From Lentisphaeria bacterium (GTDB lineage: Bacteria > Verrucomicrobiota > Lentisphaeria > Victivallales > Victivallaceae): a stretch of DNA of 64,000 nt. This document shows, piece after piece, positions 9,361 to 18,240 of this stretch (position 1 is the stretch's first letter; each line of letters begins with the position of its first letter). The notes beneath the pieces are model-generated. The model made no database searches. It was not told the origin of the DNA and saw only the letters and a list, made by a program, of their open reading frames with translations. Location of the stretch: positions 1 to 64,000 of the forward strand of contig JAFVZB010000073.1 in assembly GCA_017508385.1 (NCBI GenBank). Reading direction: 5' to 3'. The translations under genes and the position numbers were made by a program.

Positions 9361-9389
9361 TTGAAAATGGAGCCTTTCAAGTATATTTT
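9361..9389 (+). promoter_or_regulatory. candidate promoter for the GT9 gene
   Basis: TTGAAA at 9361-9366 is followed after 17 bases by TATTTT (9384-9389); an overlapping TATATT lies two bases closer. It sits 34 bases before the GT9 start in the divergent mreB/GT9 gap. Confidence 0.4.
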
Positions 9390-9422
9390 ATAAACACAAT
9401 AATTCACGGAAATTGATGAAGA

Positions 9423-10517
9423 ATGATTAAAACACTTGACATAACCAAAGAGTACCCTGCTCCTGAATACCCAAAAATCACGTCCGCCGTCGAACTGCGC
9501 AACGGAGTTGTGGTACGCATGCCGAACCATCTCGGCGATACCGTCATGGCTCTGCCCGCACTGGTACAGCTGAGAAAGATGCTGTCCTCCGAGTTTGCGC
9601 TTACCGTGGTGGCTCCGGCGTACCAGAAAGAGCTTTTTCTTGCGCTTGAAGATATCGTTGACAGCTTCATTCCGCTTGCATCTCAGCACAAGGCGTGGAG
9701 CCTCAAAGAGATAAAAGAGGTCAAAAAGATGCACTTCGGGCTCGGAGTTCTCTTCAACAACTCTTTCCGTGATGCCCTGATGCTGCGCCTTGCCGGAGTT
9801 CCTGCGCTTGCAGGTTCCGACCGCAGGATGAGAAAACTTGTCTTAACTTACGCATTTGCCTACCCTCCCCGTCCTGAAGCAAGGGCGGCTGAGGTGCATC
9901 AGGCGAACCGTCTGCTCGAGATGGTCTATGCTCTCGGAGCTCCGAAGTGGGATGGAACTCTTCCTCAGTTCAAGAGCCTGTCACCTGAAAAGTGTTCCGC
10001 CGACATTGCCGATGCGTGCAAACAATCCAAACTCCTCACCGTCTCTCCCGGGGCGGCTTACGGAGCTGCCAAGCGGTGGCCCGTTTCTCACTTCAAACAG
10101 GTCTGTCAGCACTGGATAGATGAGGGCGGATTTGTCGCCATCGTCGGAACTCCCTCTGAAAAAGCCATCGCTCAGGAGTTATCTGCAAATATCGCTCCTC
10201 AAAGCCACATCGACCTCTGCGGAAAAACCAAACTTGATGAGTTGATGACTCTGATAAAATCATCCGCCGCCGTGTTGGCAAACGACTCAGGCATCATGCA
10301 CCTCGGAGCGGCTCTCGGCAAACCGGGTGTCGCAGTGTTCGGTCCGACCGACCACACGGCAACAGGTCCGATATCTCCGCTCTGGAAACTGGTTATCACT
10401 GAAGAGAAATGCGGTCCGTGTTTCAAGAGAGTGTGTCCGAAAAACAACCCGCTCTGCATGCTCAACATAACTCCCGGCGAAGTCATCTCCGCCCTGCATG
10501 AGCTCAAAAATTGTTGA
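9423..10517 (+). CDS. waaF: glycosyltransferase family 9 protein (heptosyltransferase II-like)
   Basis: 364 residues of the ADP-heptose:LPS heptosyltransferase family. The N-terminal sugar-acceptor domain has MPNHLGDTVMALPAL at about 34-48. The C-terminal nucleotide-sugar domain has TVSPGAAYGAAKRWP near 205, ANDSGIMHLGAALGKPGVAVFGPTD near 285-310, and a Cys-rich tail (CGPCFKRVCPKNNPLC) typical of WaaF. It should add heptose to the LPS inner core at the cytoplasmic face, which implies a Gram-negative envelope. An N-terminal extension of about 30 residues precedes the usual start. It stands alone, ending in a terminator shared with the convergent esterase gene. Confidence 0.85.
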   Translation: MIKTLDITKEYPAPEYPKITSAVELRNGVVVRMPNHLGDTVMALPALVQLRKMLSSEFALTVVAPAYQKELFLALEDIVDSFIPLASQHKAWSLKEIKEVKKMHFGLGVLFNNSFRDALMLRLAGVPALAGSDRRMRKLVLTYAFAYPPRPEARAAEVHQANRLLEMVYALGAPKWDGTLPQFKSLSPEKCSADIADACKQSKLLTVSPGAAYGAAKRWPVSHFKQVCQHWIDEGGFVAIVGTPSEKAIAQELSANIAPQSHIDLCGKTKLDELMTLIKSSAAVLANDSGIMHLGAALGKPGVAVFGPTDHTATGPISPLWKLVITEEKCGPCFKRVCPKNNPLCMLNITPGEVISALHELKNC

Positions 10518-10564
10518 AATAAAAGAGCTGACTGAATAAACTCTTTTTTCCTGACACACAAAAA

Positions 10565-10606
10565 AAACGGAATTTCACGCCGCAATGACTGTGAAATTCC
10601 GTTTTT
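10565..10606. terminator. bidirectional terminator between convergent genes
   Basis: Arms 10565-10578 and 10591-10604 form a perfect stem (core ACGGAATTTCAC) flanked by an A-run on the left and a T-run on the right. It can terminate both the GT9 gene and the esterase gene. Confidence 0.9.
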
Positions 10607-10625
10607 ATTTTCGGACAACAGTTAT

Positions 10626-11447
10626 TTACCGTTTCTTCTTGGGATTTATCCAGCTGTTGATGATGGCGAGGCTCGGCGGACCGCATGAGCCGTGGGCGGT
10701 GTGCGGAATCGATATGAATTTGACGTTCTTATTCTTATAGACGCGTATGAGTCTTGCGGCAAGCAGAGCGTTTTCCTCGACTCTGGCGGGCCAGTCATAA
10801 TTGGTGTCTCCGACCAGGAAAGCCATCACGGGAGCATTCTTTGCCGCATGGAACACTGGAGCGTACTCATCGACCATGAAATCGGGCACACTTTTGTCGA
10901 GCTCCCTGCGCTCACCGAGCACTCTGAAGTGGGTCGTCATCTGTCCTGAAACAGGGAAATATCCGGCGATTTGGTGGGTATCGACACCGAAAGCTGCGAG
11001 ATATTTTTTATCCAGAGCAATCATCGCAGTGAGATATCCGCCTGCGGAGTGACCGGTGACATAGACTTTCTTGGGGTCGCCGCCGTATTTTTCGATATTT
11101 TTGACAGTCCAGGCAACCGCCGCCGCCGCATCGTAGATGTAATCTGGGCACTTGGCACGGGCTCCTGAAAGACGGTAGTTCACGGCGACGACTGCCGCTC
11201 TGGTACGGTCGATGTTCTTCGGAAAACCGCCACTGCCGCGTGTAAGTCCGCCTCCGTGCAGATAGACCAGAGTCGGAAATCCCTTTTCTTTGTCGGGAAT
11301 ACTCAAATGAAGTTTGCACCTCTCGGCACGGTAATCGACATTTCCCTGAGCCTTGGCATCCAGTGGGTAATAAGGAATATCCCTCAGCTCTCTGGCTTGA
11401 GAAAACACCGCTGCGACCAACAGCAACAACATCATTTTAAGTTTCAT
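10626..11447 (-). CDS. secreted alpha/beta-hydrolase (carboxylesterase, BD-FAE/acetyl-xylan esterase-like)
   Basis: About 273 residues. ATG at 11447 is chosen because AAAGGAAAAAC precedes it and the protein then opens with a clean signal peptide (MKLKMMLLLLVAAVFSQA). The oxyanion-hole motif HGGG is near residue 68, the nucleophile elbow GHSAGGY near 135, and the likely catalytic His is in IPHTAHGS near the end. This is the hormone-sensitive-lipase/feruloyl-esterase group that removes acyl groups from polysaccharides, here in the periplasm or outside. A 16-codon upstream extension is open but has no ribosome site. Confidence 0.82.
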   Translation of the reverse strand: MKLKMMLLLLVAAVFSQARELRDIPYYPLDAKAQGNVDYRAERCKLHLSIPDKEKGFPTLVYLHGGGLTRGSGGFPKNIDRTRAAVVAVNYRLSGARAKCPDYIYDAAAAVAWTVKNIEKYGGDPKKVYVTGHSAGGYLTAMIALDKKYLAAFGVDTHQIAGYFPVSGQMTTHFRVLGERRELDKSVPDFMVDEYAPVFHAAKNAPVMAFLVGDTNYDWPARVEENALLAARLIRVYKNKNVKFISIPHTAHGSCGPPSLAIINSWINPKKKR

Positions 11448-11562
11448 TGTTTTTCCTTTCGTTTGTTCTAAACTGAAACTGTAAAAATATACCACTAAAG
11501 CCGCTTTTTTTCAAGCACTCTTACAATTTTTACAGAAATATAAAATTTTTAAGGAAAAACAT

Positions 11563-11591
11563 TTGCCGTAACGCAGATTTTGTGTTATATT
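11563..11591 (+). promoter_or_regulatory. candidate promoter of the purH operon
   Basis: TTGCCG at 11563-11568, 17-base spacer, TATATT at 11586-11591. The 5' leader to the GGAG ribosome site would be about 50 bases. One of several TTGC-17-TATATT boxes in the window. Confidence 0.55.
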
Positions 11592-11646
11592 CTCTTTATG
11601 TATTTTGTTTTAACAAAAATAAACTCAAATAAAATGGAGTATCATC

Positions 11647-12765
11647 ATGGCTAAAGAGCTTTCACGTTCCAGCTATCTGGAAAAAAATGTCGGTGACTTC
11701 TCTGATGAAATCATCATCGGCGGCCGCCGTTATGTCAAAGTTGACGATCTGCGTTACGGAACCAATCCCCACCAGCCCGCCGCTTATTACCGGGAAGAGG
11801 GCAAAGAGGGTGTCATCGGCGGAATGAAGATTCTGAAGAACGGCAAGAGCGGTCTCTCTCAGACCAATCTCGAAGATATTTCAGGAGCTCTCAACATAGT
11901 CAAATTCTGTGACCGTCCTGCCTGCGCCGTGATGAAACACGTCAACCCCTCCGGAGCGGCTGTCTCCCTGCCGGGCGAGACTCTCACCGAGATCTATCTC
12001 AAAGCCAAGAACGCCGATGCCCGTGCCGCTTTCGGCAGCGTGGTGGCTTTCAACGTCGAAGTCGGTGAGGATACCGCAAAAGAGATCATGTCAAGTTTCG
12101 TTGAGTGCGTTGTTGCTCCCTCATTCACTCCTGAGGCGGTTGCGGTTTTCAACGACGGCGAGACCTACAAGCTCAACAAGCATATCCGCATCGTGCAGTG
12201 CGGCAACCCTGCCGACCTGCCCCGCTACACCGGTGAGCCCGACAGCTCTTACAATACCATAAAGGTGCTCGCCGACGGTTCACTTATCGTGGCTTCTCCG
12301 CTCACCACCTCGATGCGCAGTGTCGAAGACCTCTGCAAGGCTTCAGGAAGCAACAGCCGCTGCGGAGAGCAGATTTCAGAAGTCGAGCCCACCGAGCAGC
12401 AGAAGCTCGATATGCTCTTCTCATGGTACGTCAACATCAGCGTGCGCTCCAACGGAGTGGTCATCGTCAAAGACGGTCAGACCCTCTGCGTCGGTACCGG
12501 TGAGCAGGATAGAGTCGGTGCCATCGAGCAGGCCATCGCCAAATTCAAGCAGAAATACACCGGTGAGGGAACTCTTGAGGGTGCAGTTATGTCCAGCGAC
12601 GGATTCTTCCCCTTCGAAGATGGTGTCGAAGTCGCCGCCGCCGCCGGTATAAAAGCTATCGTTGCTCCCGCAGGCTCACTGCGTGATGCCGATGTCATCA
12701 AACGTGCCAACGAACTCGGAGTCGCCCTCTGTCACGCTCCCGAGCGCATCTTCTCTCACCACTAA
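11647..12765 (+). CDS. purH: stand-alone AICAR transformylase (PurH C-terminal domain only)
   Basis: 372 residues matching the AICAR formyltransferase half of PurH. LRYGTNPHQPAAYY is at 35-48 and the catalytic KHVNPSG at 97-103. DARAAFGSVVAFN and a C-terminal SDGFFPFEDGVEVAAAAGIKA-type strand-helix with APAGSLRD follow. It transfers a formyl group from 10-formyl-tetrahydrofolate to AICAR, the ninth step of purine synthesis. The N-terminal IMP cyclohydrolase (MGS-like) domain of the usual ~520-residue enzyme is absent; the protein starts directly at the transformylase domain with its own GGAG site, so this is not a truncation artefact. A separate cyclohydrolase must exist elsewhere. It is the first of four closely spaced genes. 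Confidence 0.88.
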   Translation: MAKELSRSSYLEKNVGDFSDEIIIGGRRYVKVDDLRYGTNPHQPAAYYREEGKEGVIGGMKILKNGKSGLSQTNLEDISGALNIVKFCDRPACAVMKHVNPSGAAVSLPGETLTEIYLKAKNADARAAFGSVVAFNVEVGEDTAKEIMSSFVECVVAPSFTPEAVAVFNDGETYKLNKHIRIVQCGNPADLPRYTGEPDSSYNTIKVLADGSLIVASPLTTSMRSVEDLCKASGSNSRCGEQISEVEPTEQQKLDMLFSWYVNISVRSNGVVIVKDGQTLCVGTGEQDRVGAIEQAIAKFKQKYTGEGTLEGAVMSSDGFFPFEDGVEVAAAAGIKAIVAPAGSLRDADVIKRANELGVALCHAPERIFSHH

Positions 12766-12784
12766 TTCATAAAGGATAAATAAA

Positions 12785-13459
12785 ATGGCTAAAATCAACG
12801 ACAAAAAAGTCAACTCGGGAATGGGTGAGGCTCTCTTCAGCGACAGAGAGCGTTTTGAGATGTGGTTTACCGAAAACTGGAAGAAAACCGCCATCATCTC
12901 TCTCGTCGTCGTCTGCGCCTTTTCTGTTGCTTTCGGAATCAGAGGACACATCGAAAACAGCCGCAAGGCAGGTGCCGCAGAACTCTCAGCGGCAACAACT
13001 GTCGATACCCTCAAAGCCGCCATCGCCAAAAACTCAGGCAATCCCGCCGCCGCTGTCGCCGGAGTGAGACTTGCCAATATGCTCTTCGATGCCGGCCGTT
13101 ACGCCGAGGCGATCCCGTTCCTCGAGCAGGTCGCAAAGGATAAAGATGCCGACCCCATGCTGGTCAGCACGGCAAAAATGAACATCGCCAAAGCTCTTGA
13201 GCTCTCCGGAAAACTCGAAGATGCCGCCAAAGCGTTTTCAGCCGCAGCCGCCGCAAGCAGCAACTTCATCATCAAAAGTGAGTCAGCTTTCCACGCTGCA
13301 AGACTCTACGCCAAGCTCGGCAAGACTGCCTCCGCTCTCGAAGAGATACAGAGCATCGAGGCTGCCAAGGCAGGAAACAATGCGATGAGTCCCTACGCCG
13401 ATGATGCCGCTGTGCTCAAACTCGCCATCGAAAACGGCGAATACGGAAAAATAAAATAA
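12785..13459 (+). CDS. membrane-anchored tetratricopeptide-repeat protein (YfgM-like)
   Basis: 224 residues with a short basic cytoplasmic N-terminus, one transmembrane helix at about 40-58 (AIISLVVVCAFSVAFGI), and an Ala-rich helical periplasmic part. The latter contains TPR-like repeats (RYAEAIPFLEQVAK, GKLEDAAKAFSAAAA, GKTASALEEIQSIEA). This layout resembles YfgM/YbgF-type scaffold proteins that assist envelope assembly. An AAGGA ribosome site precedes the ATG, 19 bases after the purH stop. No enzymatic motif is seen; a scaffold role is an inference from the fold. Confidence 0.72.
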   Translation: MAKINDKKVNSGMGEALFSDRERFEMWFTENWKKTAIISLVVVCAFSVAFGIRGHIENSRKAGAAELSAATTVDTLKAAIAKNSGNPAAAVAGVRLANMLFDAGRYAEAIPFLEQVAKDKDADPMLVSTAKMNIAKALELSGKLEDAAKAFSAAAAASSNFIIKSESAFHAARLYAKLGKTASALEEIQSIEAAKAGNNAMSPYADDAAVLKLAIENGEYGKIK

Positions 13460-13471
13460 GGTCTGAAAATC

Positions 13472-14242
13472 ATGTCCATCCCCTCCCCCGGCAAGCGTGA
13501 ACTCGGACTGCTGAAAGCTCTCCTCACCCGCGGAGGAAGAAAACGCTCCGGATGCTGCCGCTGTGAGGGATTAAGGGCAGTCGAAGAGCTGCTCGACCGA
13601 AAAAAGGAGCTGGTCGAATTTATCGTTGCCACTCCCAAAGCGGTCTCCATGATAAACCGTGAGCTCCCCAATCTGAGACTGCTCTCAGATGAGGAGCTTG
13701 CTGAGTATTCCGACACCTTGAACTCGCAGGGAATAATTGCCGTGGCAAAAATCCCGGAGTTCCCCGACTCTCCCGTGAGCGGAAATTTCATTCTCGCCCT
13801 CGATCTGCTCAACGACCCCGGCAACTTCGGAACCATCGCCAGAACCTACCGTGCCATCGGCGGATGTGAGCTGTGGTACACCAAAGGCTCAGTCGATCCC
13901 TGGTGCGACAAAGCCATCCGCTCGGGAATGGGTGCTCAATTCGCCCTCAACGTCAGAAAATTCGATGACCTGCCGACTCTTTGCGACAACGCAGAAAAAG
14001 CAGGATATCCGACCGTCTATATCGCCGACCCGCACAAGGGTGAGAGCTGTTTCAAAGCCAAAGGGCTCTTCGACAAATCCGTTCTGGTCATCGGCGGTGA
14101 GGCAAACGGAGTATCGATGTTCCCTGAAAATGCAAAGAGTGTAATGATTCCCATGCCGGGCAATTACGAATCTCTCAATGCGGCTCAGGCGGCAACAGTT
14201 CTGCTGCTTGAATCTGTACGCCGCTCCACTGAGTATATTTGA
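13472..14242 (+). CDS. TrmH/SpoU-family RNA 2'-O-methyltransferase
   Basis: 256 residues with an N-terminal substrate-binding domain followed by the SPOUT knot. Motif 1 is LNDPGNFGTIART near 111-123, motif 2 IGGEANGVS near 206, and motif 3 IPMPGNYESLNAAQAATVLLLE near 225-246. The Asn, Glu and Ser-Leu-Asn residues that bind AdoMet in the trefoil knot are present. It should methylate a ribose 2'-OH in rRNA or tRNA; the target base is unknown. It sits 12 bases after the TPR gene and one base before the WecA-like gene. Confidence 0.87.
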   Translation: MSIPSPGKRELGLLKALLTRGGRKRSGCCRCEGLRAVEELLDRKKELVEFIVATPKAVSMINRELPNLRLLSDEELAEYSDTLNSQGIIAVAKIPEFPDSPVSGNFILALDLLNDPGNFGTIARTYRAIGGCELWYTKGSVDPWCDKAIRSGMGAQFALNVRKFDDLPTLCDNAEKAGYPTVYIADPHKGESCFKAKGLFDKSVLVIGGEANGVSMFPENAKSVMIPMPGNYESLNAAQAATVLLLESVRRSTEYI

Positions 14243-14243
14243 T

Positions 14244-15347
14244 ATGAACAACATTTACTTTCTCTATCTCGCTGTTTTTGCCGGAAGCTGTGCTCTGACA
14301 CTCGTGCTCACTCCGCTCTTCCGCAAGCTCGCCGCTGTGACCAACTTTATGGATGTTCCGGCTGACAATCACAAGGGACACAAAAAAGCAACTCCCCTGC
14401 TCGGAGGTCTTGCCATGTTCACCGCATGGATAAGCTGTATTCTCTTCGGAATAGTCATCACCAACAGCCGCTTCGCATCCCTGATACAAACTCTTAAAAC
14501 TGAACACCTTCAGGGCATCGGCTCAGCTACCGGTCAACTTATTTTCGTTATCGGCGGTGCCGTTCTCGCCGTCCTGCTCGGACTTATCGACGACAAGATA
14601 GCCATGTCGGCTAAGGTCAAATTTTCAGGTCAGTTCGTTATCGCCGTCATCGCCGTCTTTTTCGGAGGCGTGAGATTCAACATCTTCCCTGAGCTCCCCG
14701 GAGTGTGCACCGCTTTCACGCTCTTCTGGATCATGCTTCTGATGAACTCCATCAACTTCTTCGACAACATGGATGGTCTTGCCGTCGGCACCGTCGCCAT
14801 CGCCATGGCTCTCTTTTCGCTCATCGCCGCACTCAACGGTCAGTTTCTGGTGGCAAGTTTCGCCGCACTCAACTGCGGAGTCTGCTGCGGCTTCTGGTTT
14901 TACAACGCCAATCCCGCCACGATTTTCATGGGCGACTCGGGAAGTCACTTCATCGGATATCTGGCGGCAATAATTTCCTCTGAGGTGACTTTCTTCGACA
15001 AGAGTTTTTCGCTCTCAAGATTTCCGGTGCTCATGCCGATGCTGATTCTGGCACTTCCGCTTTTTGACACGTTGATGGTCGTGCTCATCAGAACCAAAAA
15101 CCGCAAGCCGTTCTGGATAGGTGACCACAATCATATCTCACACCGCTTCGTAAGAATGGGACTCGATCGCAAGCAGGCGGTCAATCTCGTGCACCTCATG
15201 GCTCTTGCCATCGGTATCGGAATACTTCCGGTGTTCTGGGGCAACTTTATCACCGCCGCCATTCTGGTCGCTCAATCGCTGATACTGCTTTTGATCATCA
15301 CCTGTATGCAGGTGTGGCTGTCAAAGAAAATTGATGCTAAAGAGTGA
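14244..15347 (+). CDS. wecA: WecA/MraY-family undecaprenyl-phosphate sugar-1-phosphate transferase
   Basis: A roughly 367-residue polytopic membrane protein with about ten or eleven hydrophobic helices. The ATG at 14244 follows the TrmH stop by one base; an upstream in-frame extension overlaps TrmH and is unlikely. Family motifs are present: LIDDK after the third or fourth helix, MNSINFFDNMDGL (the N-x-x-N-x-x-D-x-x-DG motif), GDSGSHFIG, and the cytoplasmic histidine motif GDHNHISHR. It transfers a HexNAc-1-phosphate, probably GlcNAc, to undecaprenyl phosphate and so starts O-antigen, teichoic-acid-like or enterobacterial-common-antigen synthesis. The histidine motif favours WecA over MraY. 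Confidence 0.87.
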   Translation: MNNIYFLYLAVFAGSCALTLVLTPLFRKLAAVTNFMDVPADNHKGHKKATPLLGGLAMFTAWISCILFGIVITNSRFASLIQTLKTEHLQGIGSATGQLIFVIGGAVLAVLLGLIDDKIAMSAKVKFSGQFVIAVIAVFFGGVRFNIFPELPGVCTAFTLFWIMLLMNSINFFDNMDGLAVGTVAIAMALFSLIAALNGQFLVASFAALNCGVCCGFWFYNANPATIFMGDSGSHFIGYLAAIISSEVTFFDKSFSLSRFPVLMPMLILALPLFDTLMVVLIRTKNRKPFWIGDHNHISHRFVRMGLDRKQAVNLVHLMALAIGIGILPVFWGNFITAAILVAQSLILLLIITCMQVWLSKKIDAKE

Positions 15348-15428
15348 AAAACGACTTGAAAAATACAATTACGGTGCTATTTGTATAAAAGAGAGAATAA
15401 TTACTGATTTTAGAAGGAGGGTTGATTT

Positions 15429-16739
15429 ATGAAAAGACGCGATTTTCTTAAAGCCCTTGCCGCCATGGGAATTTACGGAGCGTTTTCTCCGTTTGCCGGC
15501 AGCAAAGCCGTTGGAAATACAATAAAAAAGTCGTCCATATCCGGCAGCAGAGTAAAGTCTGTGATCGAGATATGGGTGTGGGGAGGTCCCTCTCAGCTTG
15601 AGACCTTCGACCCCAAGCCGAAAGCAGGCTTTGAGTTCAACGGCGGTTTCGGAGCTATTCCGACCAATGTTCCCGGCGTTGAAGTGAGTCAGTTCATGCC
15701 TAAACTTGCGCAGCACGCTGACAAATACTCGATCATCCGCAGCATGACCCACAAGTACTTCGGTCACGAGGCGGCGACCTATCTCATGCAGACGGGAAGA
15801 GTTCCCGGAGGCGGCAGAACTTATCCCGCTATCGGAGCCTTGTTTGCCCGCTTCAAAGGGCACGAGTATCAGGGCAAACTGCCTCCGTACATTGCGCTTA
15901 CCATCAACAAGGGCCGCTTCTCGGAAAACGGTTTTCTGAGTGACCGTTACCGTCCGCTCGCCACCGGAGGAAATCCTGCGGCTCCGCGCTTCGTGGTTGA
16001 CGGCTTCGTTCCTCCGGGAGACGCCACAGCCGAAGAGATCAGAAAGCGGCAGGAGTTCGCCCGTTCTCTTGATGTTCTCGGCAGTGACTCTCCTGAGCAC
16101 CCTGAGTTCCTCGCCTTTGAAAAGGCAGGCGATGCCGCTCAGGAAATCATCAACGGTACCGCCGCACAGGCGTTCAATCTCGCTCTCGAAAGTGAGGAAA
16201 CCAGAAACTTCTACGGCAGAAACAAGTTCGGTCAATCCTGTCTTGTCGCCCGCCGTCTGGTCGAAGCGGGAGTTCCATACATCACCATCAACGCAACCGG
16301 CTGGGATACTCACATCAGACACTTCGAGACCCTCAACCGCATCGCTCCTGAGATGGATCAGGCGGTAGCGGCCCTGCTCTCTGATCTGCACAACAAAAAA
16401 CTGCTCGATCAGACCATCGTCTGGTGGAGCGGTGAGTTCGGCAGGACTCCTAAAGTTGACACCGAACCGCCGTGGAACGGAGGCAGAAACCACTTCGCAA
16501 CCTGCTTCTCAGCCATGGTGGCAGGCGGAGGTTTTGCCGGAGGCAAAGTCATCGGTGAGTCTGATGCCACAGCAGCTAATGTAGTCAACCGTCCGGTTGC
16601 TCCGCAAGACCTGCTCGGCAGTATCTATGAGCTCGCAGGAATAAATCCTGACGGTGAGTTGCCAAACCCCATCGGACTCAAAACAACTATTCTTCCTCAG
16701 GAATCAAAAGCAGGAAGGCTCAGAGAGCTCTATATGTGA
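15429..16739 (+). CDS. DUF1501 protein with Tat-type leader
   Basis: 436 residues. The N-terminus KRRDFLKALAAMGIYGAFSPFAG is a twin-arginine-type leader, so the protein is probably exported folded. DUF1501 signatures follow: IEIWVWGGPSQLETFDPKP near 42, a MTHKYFGHEAATYLMQTGR region near 112, GWDTHIRHFETL near 290, and WWSGEFGRTPKVD near 335. DUF1501 proteins belong to the alkaline-phosphatase/sulfatase-like superfamily and are abundant in Planctomycetes and Lentisphaerae, often near export genes. Activity is unproven. A strong AGAAGGAGGG ribosome site precedes the start. It abuts the next membrane glycosyltransferase gene. Confidence 0.87.
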   Translation: MKRRDFLKALAAMGIYGAFSPFAGSKAVGNTIKKSSISGSRVKSVIEIWVWGGPSQLETFDPKPKAGFEFNGGFGAIPTNVPGVEVSQFMPKLAQHADKYSIIRSMTHKYFGHEAATYLMQTGRVPGGGRTYPAIGALFARFKGHEYQGKLPPYIALTINKGRFSENGFLSDRYRPLATGGNPAAPRFVVDGFVPPGDATAEEIRKRQEFARSLDVLGSDSPEHPEFLAFEKAGDAAQEIINGTAAQAFNLALESEETRNFYGRNKFGQSCLVARRLVEAGVPYITINATGWDTHIRHFETLNRIAPEMDQAVAALLSDLHNKKLLDQTIVWWSGEFGRTPKVDTEPPWNGGRNHFATCFSAMVAGGGFAGGKVIGESDATAANVVNRPVAPQDLLGSIYELAGINPDGELPNPIGLKTTILPQESKAGRLRELYM

Positions 16740-16741
16740 CG

Positions 16742-18238
16742 ATGAAAAACAAGCTGTTCAACTCATTTACCTCGTTTTGCAGGAAGCCGCAGAACGGAGT
16801 TTACACCGTTATACTTTTCACCATCGTTGCGTGGAGCGTTCAGTGCTCTCTTTTACAGAGCGTACTCGGACTCGATATCCTCGAAGCTCTGTCGTGGGGC
16901 ACTCACGGAGATATCTGGGGCAATACCAAGCACCCTCCGCTTTCCGGCTGGATAGCCTACTTTTTCCACACCGTCTCAGGAGGGCACGACTGGTCGCTCT
17001 ATCTTGCGGCGCAGCTCTGTCTTGCCGTCGGAATATTTTTCACCTACAAAACGGCAAAACTCTTTCTCGATGAGTACGCTTCCGCCGCAGGAGCTGTTCT
17101 GCTGTGTTCCTGCTATTACTACTGCCCGTCACTTCTGAAATTCAGCACCTTTTTCGTCGAAACCGCTCTCATGCCGGTCATCGCATACTGTTTCTTTACG
17201 GCGATGCGGAAAAAATCCATCTCCTCATATCTCCTACTTGCCGTCGTATGCGCTATTGCGTTTCTCAACAAGTACTCGATCGGATTACTTTTCATCTCGA
17301 TAGCGGTTTTGATGTTCACCACCAAGGAGTATCGTGCTGAGCTCAAAACGTACCGTCCGTATCTGGCAGCAGTGGTGTTTTGCGCCATCATTTCTCCCCA
17401 CATCAACTGGCTTGTTCACAACGATTTCGTCTGTCTCGGACACGTCGGGAACCGTCTGCACGAAAAATTCAAATGGTATGAGCCGCTCGCCGTTGCCGCC
17501 ACCGGAGTTTATCCCACGGCTATGGCATTTGCCGTACTGGTGCTGTCGGCTCTGCCGCTGAGAAAGTCGCTAGAAAGGTGCGGAGTCAATAAAGATGTTT
17601 TCAAGTGGAGCGGTATCTTCACCGCCATTCCGGCGGCAATTTTATTTGCCAGCTCCATCTGCGGAAACAGTGTTATCACCATGTGGTTCAGCACCCTCGC
17701 CTCGTTCAGCGGAATACTGGCGGTCTCGCTTTTTCCCTGTAAAATAACAGATAAACTCTACCGCAACACTCTGTTTATCGTGCTGGTTTACATGATTTGT
17801 TTCTTTGCCGGAACAACGGTTGACCTCGCTGTAAAGAGCCGTCCGAGACTCCACATGGATACGCAGGAAGTCCTCGCTCACGCCGATGCCGTCTGGCAGA
17901 AACACTGCCCCGGCAAGCCGATGAAATTCGTAGTCGGTGACCGCTGGTACGGCAACATCGTTTCACTCTATCACCGGGAGAAGCCGGTCATCCTCGAAAT
18001 GGATAAAGAGCTGAAAAACGACTGGAAACGGCGAAACTACATCGAAAAATCCCTCAAACACGGAGCAATAGTCATCGGCAGAAAAGAGGAGCTCTTCAAA
18101 GAGTTTGCCGATGAACTCGCTAAGAAAAGCGGTCAGAAACTTGATTTCACCCGCAAATACGAGTGTCACTATCAGGCTCTTCTGGGCAAAAAGAAATCCA
18201 GAAAAGTATTCATCACGGTCATCAAAGCACAACAATAG
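16742..18238 (+). CDS. GT39/ArnT-like membrane glycosyltransferase
   Basis: About 498 residues with roughly ten hydrophobic segments and a soluble C-terminal domain. The first periplasmic loop carries ILEALSWGTHGDIWGNTKHPPLSGW near residues 40-60. This resembles the catalytic Asp and the K-x-x-P loop of polyprenyl-phosphate-dependent transferases (PMT, ArnT, RgtA). It probably moves a sugar from a lipid carrier to LPS, lipid A or a protein on the outer face of the inner membrane. ATG 16742 lies 2 bases after the DUF1501 stop; a GTG at 16736 overlapping that stop is the alternative. Confidence 0.75.
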   Translation: MKNKLFNSFTSFCRKPQNGVYTVILFTIVAWSVQCSLLQSVLGLDILEALSWGTHGDIWGNTKHPPLSGWIAYFFHTVSGGHDWSLYLAAQLCLAVGIFFTYKTAKLFLDEYASAAGAVLLCSCYYYCPSLLKFSTFFVETALMPVIAYCFFTAMRKKSISSYLLLAVVCAIAFLNKYSIGLLFISIAVLMFTTKEYRAELKTYRPYLAAVVFCAIISPHINWLVHNDFVCLGHVGNRLHEKFKWYEPLAVAATGVYPTAMAFAVLVLSALPLRKSLERCGVNKDVFKWSGIFTAIPAAILFASSICGNSVITMWFSTLASFSGILAVSLFPCKITDKLYRNTLFIVLVYMICFFAGTTVDLAVKSRPRLHMDTQEVLAHADAVWQKHCPGKPMKFVVGDRWYGNIVSLYHREKPVILEMDKELKNDWKRRNYIEKSLKHGAIVIGRKEELFKEFADELAKKSGQKLDFTRKYECHYQALLGKKKSRKVFITVIKAQQ

Positions 18239-18240
18239 TC

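Noticed and set aside
15369..16493. 374-codon open frame on the minus strand
   Set aside because: It is antisense to the DUF1501 gene, has no family features and arises from GC-rich codon usage.
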